Source: Takakia lepidozioides (Eukaryota > Streptophyta > Takakiopsida > Takakiales > Takakiaceae). From it: a stretch of DNA of 64,000 bases. The notes below the pieces were generated by a model. That model ran no database searches. It was not told the origin of the DNA and was given only the letters and a program-made list of their open reading frames with translations. Shown piece by piece: positions 57,801-64,000 of this stretch. Position 1 is the first letter of the stretch; each line of letters begins with the position of its first letter. Location: NCBI GenBank assembly GCA_030704615.1, contig CM060734.1, positions 7,440,001 through 7,504,000 of the forward strand, written 5' to 3'. Both the position numbers and the translations under genes were made by a program.

Positions 57801-60800
57801 CACATGCGGGCAAAAGAGGGATTTCAACCACATCCGTTCAATGGGTTCAATAGCCCTGCACGCATTGCAGGATTTTTTTTCTCATTGAACAAAAACCAGA
57901 TGACAAGTGAACGCCTCATTGGACAATCGAACGATTTTCGATTGATCTCGTATCACACCGGGACGTATCAGAGGGTACATTGAACACACAGGCCAAGTTT
58001 CAAAGCGAATGAAAATCATTTGGATGGGCAACCATCCGTTGGCCCATTGAACAAATTTTGATTGATCTCATATTACTCTGGGGCCTCTTACATGGCACAT
58101 TGAACATAGTGGCCAAGTCTCAAAGCGAACCAAAATCATTTCGATGGCCAACCATCCGTTGAGGCAACGAATGAATTTCAATTGATCTGATATTAGTCCA
58201 GGTCCTGTGAGAGGGTGTTTGGAACGTGCTGGCAAAGTTTGGAACCTAACAAAAATGATTTGAATGGGCAACCATCCGTTCACCCGTTGAATGTATTCTG
58301 TTGGAGCTGCTATTGCTTTGGGACTTGTTGGACTGTGTTTCGCGTGCTCACGATTTTTTTTTCATTCCGTTTTTGAATGGGCGGTGTAATGTAGCCATAT
58401 GGAACGTGCGTGCCAAATTTGGGAGCGATCCAAAAAACATTTGGACCCAAAACGAGAGTTTCTTCCCTGTTTTGCACTCCAAACTTGATTTGTGTTCTAT
58501 TTCATACTTTATTTATAGAGAGTTATGCAATAGTGAGCGAAAGAGAACACTTTTTTTTGGGGCATTTTTGATTGGTCCAAATTTTGGCGGGGGAGTAGCC
58601 GTGGGATGCTGGAAGCCGCGGAACAAAATTGAGCCAAAAAAAAAATCGATACGTGCCAGAAACCCCCAATGAAAGGCAGTGCAAACCTATTTCTTGGCTT
58701 AAAATAAATTGAAATTCAATTAAATTGTGGAATGGCTTGAAGGAGTGCGTCGATGGGGAGGCAATTGATATATTCGTCTGTTGTGTCTCCGCACATGTGT
58801 CGCACACATGTTCAAGCACATGCGGGCAAAAGAGGGGTTTCAACCACATCCGTTCAATGGGTTCAATAGCCCTGCACGCATTGCAGGATTTTTTTCTCAT
58901 TGAACAAAAACCAGATGACAAGTGAACGCCTCATTGGACAATCGAACGATTTTCGATTGATCTCGTATCACACCGGGACGTATCAGAGGGTACATTGAAC
59001 ACACAGGCCAAGTTTCAAAGCGAATGAAAATCATTTGGATGGGCAACCATCCGTTGGCCCATTGAACAAATTTTGATTGATCTCATATTACTCTGGGGCC
59101 TCTTACATGGCACATTGAACATAGTGGCCAAGTCTCAAAGCGAACCAAAATCATTTCGATGGCCAACCATCCGTTGAGGCAACGAATGAATTTCAATTGA
59201 TCTGATATTAGTCCAGGTCCTGTGAGAGGGTGTTTGGAACGTGCTGGCAAAGTTTGGAACCTAACAAAAATGATTTGAATGGGCAACCATCCGTTCACCC
59301 GTTGAATGTATTCTGTTGGAGCTGCTATTGCTTTGGGACTTGTTGGACTGTGTTTCGCGTGCTCACGATTTTTTTTTCATTCCGTTTTTGAATGGGCGGT
59401 GTAATGTAGCCATATGGAACGTGCGTGCCAAATTTGGGAGCGATCCAAAAAACATTTGGACCCAAAACGAGAGTTTCTTCCCTGTTTTGCACTCCAAACT
59501 TGATTTGTGTTCTATTTCATACTTTATTTATAGAGAGTTATGCAATAGTGAGCGAAAGAGAACACTTTTTTTTGGGGCATTTTTGATTGGTCCAAATTTT
59601 GGCGGGGGAGTAGCCGTGGGATGCTGGAAGCCGCGGAACAAAATTGAGCCAAAAAAAAAATCGATACGTGCCAGAAACCCCCAATGAAAGGCAGTGCAAA
59701 CCTATTTCTTGGCTTAAAATAAATTGAAATTCAATTAAATTGTGGAATGGCTTGAAGGAGTGCGTCGATGGGGAGGCAATTGATATATTCGTCTGTTGTG
59801 TCTCCGCACATGTGTCGCACACATGTTCAAGCACATGCGGGCAAAAGAGGGGTTTCAACCACATCCGTTCAATGGGTTCAATAGCCCTGCACGCATTGCA
59901 GGATTTTTTTTCTCATTGAACAAAAACCAGATGACAAGTGAACGCCTCATTGGACAATCGAACGATTTTCGATTGATCTCGTATCACACCGGGACGTATC
60001 AGAGGGTACATTGAACACACTGGCCAAGTTTCAAAGCGAATGAAAATCATTTGGATGGGCAACCATCCGTTGGCCCATTGAACAAATTTTGATTGATCTC
60101 ATATTACTCTGGGGCCTCTTACATGGCACATTGAACATAGTGGCCAAGTCTCAAAGCGAACCAAAATCATTTCGATGGCCAACCATCCGTTGAGGCAACG
60201 AATGAATTTCAATTGATCTGATATTAGTCCAGGTCCTGTGAGAGGGTGTTTGGAACGTGCTGGCAAAGTTTGGAACCTAACAAAAATGATTTGAATGGGC
60301 AACCATCCGTTCACCCGTTGAATGTATTCTGTTGGAGCTGCTATTGCTTTGGGACTTGTTGGACTGTGTTTCGCGTGCTCACGATTTTTTTTTCATTCCG
60401 TTTTTGAATGGGCGGTGTAATGTAGCCATATGGAACGTGCGTGCCAAATTTGGGAGCGATCCAAAAAACATTTGGACCCAAAACGAGAGTTTCTTCCCTG
60501 TTTTGCACTCCAAACTTGATTTGTGTTCTATTTCATACTTTATTTATAGAGAGTTATGCAATAGTGAGCGAAAGAGAACACTTTTTTTTTGGGGCATTTT
60601 TGATTGGTCCAAATTTTGGCGGGGGAGTAGCCGTGGGATGCTGGAAGCCGCGGAACAAAATTGAGCCAAAAACAAAATCGATACGTGCCAGAAACCCCCA
60701 ATGAAAGGCAGTGCAAACCTATTTCTTGGCTTAAAATAAATTGAAATTCAATTAAATTGTGGAATGGCTTGAAGGAGTGCGTCGATGGGGAGGCAATTGA

Positions 60801-63071
60801 TATATTCGTCTGTTGTGTCTCCGCACATGTGTCGCACACATGTTCAAGCACATGCGGGCAAAAGAGGGGTTTCAACCACATCCGTTCAATGGGTTCAATA
60901 GCCCTGCACGCATTGCAGGATTTTTTTTCTCATTGAACAAAAACCAGATGACAAGTGAACGCCTCATTGGACAATCGAACGATTTTCGATTGATCTCGTA
61001 TCACACCGGGACGTATCAGAGGGTACATTGAACACACTGGCCAAGTTTCAAAGCGAATGAAAATCATTTGGATGGGCAACCATCCGTTGGCCCATTGAAC
61101 AAATTTTGATTGATCTCATATTACTCTGGGGCCTCTTACATGGCACATTGAACATAGTGGCCAAGTCTCAAAGCGAACCAAAATCATTTCGATGGCCAAC
61201 CATCCGTTGAGGCAACGAATGAATTTCAATTGATCTGATATTAGTCCAGGTCCTGTGAGAGGGTGTTTGGAACGTGCTGGCAAAGTTTGGAACCTAACAA
61301 AAATGATTTGAATGGGCAACCATCCGTTCACCCGTTGAATGTATTCTGTTGGAGCTGCTATTGCTTTGGGACTTGTTGGACTGTGTTTCGCGTGCTCACG
61401 ATTTTTTTTTCATTCCGTTTTTGAATGGGCGGTGTAATGTAGCCATATGGAACGTGCGTGCCAAATTTGGGAGCGATCCAAAAAACATTTGGACCCAAAA
61501 CGAGAGTTTCTTCCCTGTTTTGCACTCCAAACTTGATTTGTGTTCTATTTCATACTTTATTTATAGAGAGTTATGCAATAGTGAGCGAAAGAGAACACTT
61601 TTTTTTGGGGCATTTTTGATTGGTCCAAATTTTGGCGGGGGAGTAGCCGTGGGATGCTGGAAGCCGCGGAACAAAATTGAGCCAAAAACAAAATCGATAC
61701 GTGCCAGAAACCCCCAATGAAAGGCAGTGCAAACCTATTTCTTGGCTTAAAATAAATTGAAATTCAATTAAATTGTGGAATGGCTTGAAGGAGTGCGTCG
61801 ATGGGGAGGCAATTGATATATTCGTCTGTTGTGTCTCCGCACATGTGTCGCACACATGTTCAAGCACATGCGGGCAAAAGAGGGGTTTCAACCACATCCG
61901 TTCAATGGGTTCAATAGCCCTGCACGCATTGCAGGATTTTTTTTCTCATTGAACAAAAACCAGATGACAAGTGAACGCCTCATTGGACAATCGAACGATT
62001 TTCGATTGATCTCGTATCACACCGGGACGTATCAGAGGGTACATTGAACACACTGGCCAAGTTTCAAAGCGAATGAAAATCATTTGGATGGGCAACCATC
62101 CGTTGGCCCATTGAACAAATTTTGATTGATCTCATATTACTCTGGGGCCTCTTACATGGCACATTGAACATAGTGGCCAAGTCTCAAAGCGAACCAAAAT
62201 CATTTCGATGGCCAACCATCCGTTGAGGCAACGAATGAATTTCAATTGATCTGATATTAGTCCAGGTCCTGTGAGAGGGTGTTTGGAACGTGCTGGCAAA
62301 GTTTGGAACCTAACAAAAATGATTTGAATGGGCAACCATCCGTTCACCCGTTGAATGTATTCTGTTGGAGCTGCTATTGCTTTGGGACTTGTTGGACTGT
62401 GTTTCGCGTGCTCACGATTTTTTTTTCATTCCGTTTTTGAATGGGCGGTGTAATGTAGCCATATGGAACGTGCGTGCCAAATTTGGGAGCGATCCAAAAA
62501 ACATTTGGACCCAAAACGAGAGTTTCTTCCCTGTTTTGCACTCCAAACTTGATTTGTGTTCTATTTCATACTTTATTTATAGAGAGTTATGCAATAGTGA
62601 GCGAAAGAGAACACTTTTTTTTTGGGGCATTTTTGATTGGTCCAAATTTTGGCGGGGGAGTAGCCGTGGGATGCTGGAAGCCGCGGAACAAAATTGAGCC
62701 AAAAACAAAATCGATACGTGCCAGAAACCCCCAATGAAAGGCAGTGCAAACCTATTTCTTGGCTTAAAATAAATTGAAATTCAATTAAATTGTGGAATGG
62801 CTTGAGGGGGGAGCGCGTCGATGGGGTGACAAATGATATATTCGTTTGTTGTGTCTCCGCACATGCGTCGCACACATGTTCAAGCACATGCGGGCAAAAG
62901 AGGTTCAATGGGTGCAATAGCCGTGCACGCATTGCAGGATTTTTTTTTCGCATTGAATAAAAACCACATGACAAGTGAACGCCTCATTGGACAATCGAAC
63001 GATTTTCGATTGATCTCGTATCACACCGGGACGTATCAGAGGGTACATTGAACACACTGGCCAAGTTTCAT
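54890..63071. repeat. Satellite array, eight units of about 1,016 bp
   Basis: Using ACATTGAACACACTGGCCAA (allowing small changes) as a marker, units start at 54932, 55944, 56961, 57977, 58992, 60008, 61025 and 62041, with a ninth truncated start at 63045; unit lengths are 1012, 1017, 1016, 1015, 1016, 1017, 1016 and 1004. Units 3-7 are almost identical, while unit 1 and the end of unit 8 are more diverged. Each unit itself holds three to four degenerate subrepeats of about 113 bp built around CAACCATCCGTTG and GATTGATCT.ATATTA. Open frames repeated in every unit are not genes. Confidence 0.97.
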
Positions 63072-63998
63072 TTCGCGAGTTCCCGGTCCAGTTTGTCTTG
63101 GTTTTCAAACTGGTACGGCGAGGCTTTGCGTATGCCCAATGGGATGGCTAAGCCCCAATCACACACCCCAATCTTGATATCTTCGGTGCCATCTGGAAAA
63201 TGCAACAAGATGTTGTCGGGGGACAAGTCGTTGTGCAGGACACCGTTCTTGTGGACAACATCCATGATGCACACCAGTGCCCATGCAAGTTTACTGCGCA
63301 CTTTCCGGAAACGAAGCAAGCGATCGCATTCCTGGAATTATGCTTCCGTTCCCCTTTGTTCCAAAATCACCCTGTTGTCCGAATCGTTGCCCCATTTTCT
63401 GTCAAGGTTCATCATGTCGCGTATTGTCCCCCCATTCCACCAGCGAGTGTAACCCTCTACCTCACGTGCATTCACAACAAAATACGAGATAACACCCGGA
63501 TGTTGGAACTTCACTGCCAAACACTCGTCGTTATGTTGTTTGAACGTTTTTTTCTGGATTTTTGGACTTGGGTTTTTTCCCCGTTAGCTCCCAATGCTCC
63601 GGTATTCTAGAATCGCCAACAATCCTACAGTGACGGACCTTAGCATACCCTCCTTCTTTGTAAGGGCCAATCTCTACCACCTTTGCACTAGAGTTCAGGT
63701 AATAAAGACCAGTTGTGCCTCCCCCGCCCGATGACCCCGCCTTCCAAGGGACAACCCTAGTCCGGCGATGTGAATTATGACTTGCCGAATAAGCCCAATA
63801 CTCAACACGCCGCATTAACTTGGCTTCGGCAGAGGGCACTCGACCCTCGGTTGTTCTACCCTTCCATGTCTTCATTAGCTGCCTCAAATTCCACGTGGCG
63901 TCTTTCGTCCTGCTTTGGATCCACCGATTGAACTTCGGTTTGTTCCTGTCCGCCGTCCACTTAGCCCCCGCCAAAGCGTTTGTCATTTTCCTCTCCAT
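63069..63998 (-). pseudogene. Protein-kinase-like gene, truncated by the satellite
   Basis: Minus strand, entering from beyond the window end. 63998-63531: a basic N-terminal segment, then VVEIGPYKEGGYAKVRHCRI, a glycine-rich loop. 63520-63338: LAVKFQHPGV (candidate VAxK lysine strand region), GYTRWWNGGTIRDMM. 63319-63069: WALVCIMDVVHKNGVLHNDLSPDNILL (catalytic loop with HND in place of HRD) and KIGVCDWGLA (DFG replaced by DWG). A frameshift near 63525 and an in-frame TAA near 63335 interrupt it, and coding homology ends at ELAK exactly where the satellite begins, so most of the C-lobe is missing. HND and DWG are unusual but do occur in some kinase groups; the lesions suggest a pseudogene. 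Confidence 0.7.
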
Positions 63999-64000
63999 AT

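Noticed and set aside
54932-63045. Repeated open frames (71-123 codons) in every satellite unit as a gene family
   Set aside because: They occur at the same place in each tandem unit on both strands, shift with single-base indels and show no protein motif; they are by-products of the repeat.

Overview
The window looks like a piece of a large, transposon-rich green-lineage (streptophyte) nuclear genome. Evidence: a plant-type intronless eIF5 gene with an acidic C-terminal tail, GT-AG spliceosomal introns, initiator-Met-tRNA primer-binding sites, tRNA-derived SINE, gypsy, MULE, hAT and LINE debris, and a 1-kb satellite. A charophyte such as Chara is my best guess from the mixture, but nothing in the sequence proves the species. 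The only clear housekeeping gene is eIF5 (19054-20457). Almost everything else is mobile or repetitive.

Layout. 0-1.5 kb: 3' end of a decayed LINE on the minus strand. 4.6-6.1 kb: weak minus-strand hypothetical coding. 6.2-12.7 kb: a broken MULE transposase gene (copy 1) between two arrays of palindromes with the core TTCGGCGCCG. 13.9-15.1 kb: small hAT-like remnant, telomere-like stretch, GC-rich island and a 40-base poly-C run. 15.4-17.4 kb: gypsy gag on the minus strand, split by a 200-bp SINE with 8-bp target duplications, plus its LTR; a second LTR of the same family is at 22.5-23.1 kb in the opposite orientation. 19-20.5 kb: eIF5. 23.6-24.4 kb: an element with TTAA ends and perfect inverted repeats (piggyBac-like MITE). 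24.6-27.0 kb: gag and protease of another LTR element with a clear PBS.

29.3-40.2 kb is the most interesting block. A nearly intact MULE transposase (minus strand) lies head-to-head with a ten-exon plus-strand gene whose exons join in one frame to about 1,146 residues. That protein has a ParB-like DGNHR motif and a C-terminal beta-class DNA N4/N6-methyltransferase-like domain. The noncoding parts of this block (left flank and introns 1 and 5) hold palindromes of one family, CCTTGCGTCAACGCAAGG and relatives.

40.3-44.4 kb: a decayed DDE-type transposase gene (GHTHEDID family) with its own palindrome family, CACGGGAGATCTCCCGTG. 44.6-52.0 kb: a decayed hAT transposase between two large arrays of a fourth palindrome family (arms AGCGACCGCC / GGCGGTCGCT), followed by a broken RING-like gene (52.4-54.5 kb). 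54.9-63.07 kb: eight tandem copies of a roughly 1,016-bp satellite, which abuts a truncated protein-kinase-like gene at 63.07-64.0 kb.

The unifying pattern is that four unrelated DNA-transposon genes are each accompanied by their own family of 18-28-bp palindromes, confined almost entirely to noncoding flanks or introns. This resembles, by inference only, the motif arrays that VANDAL-type MULEs carry as binding sites for their own anti-silencing proteins.
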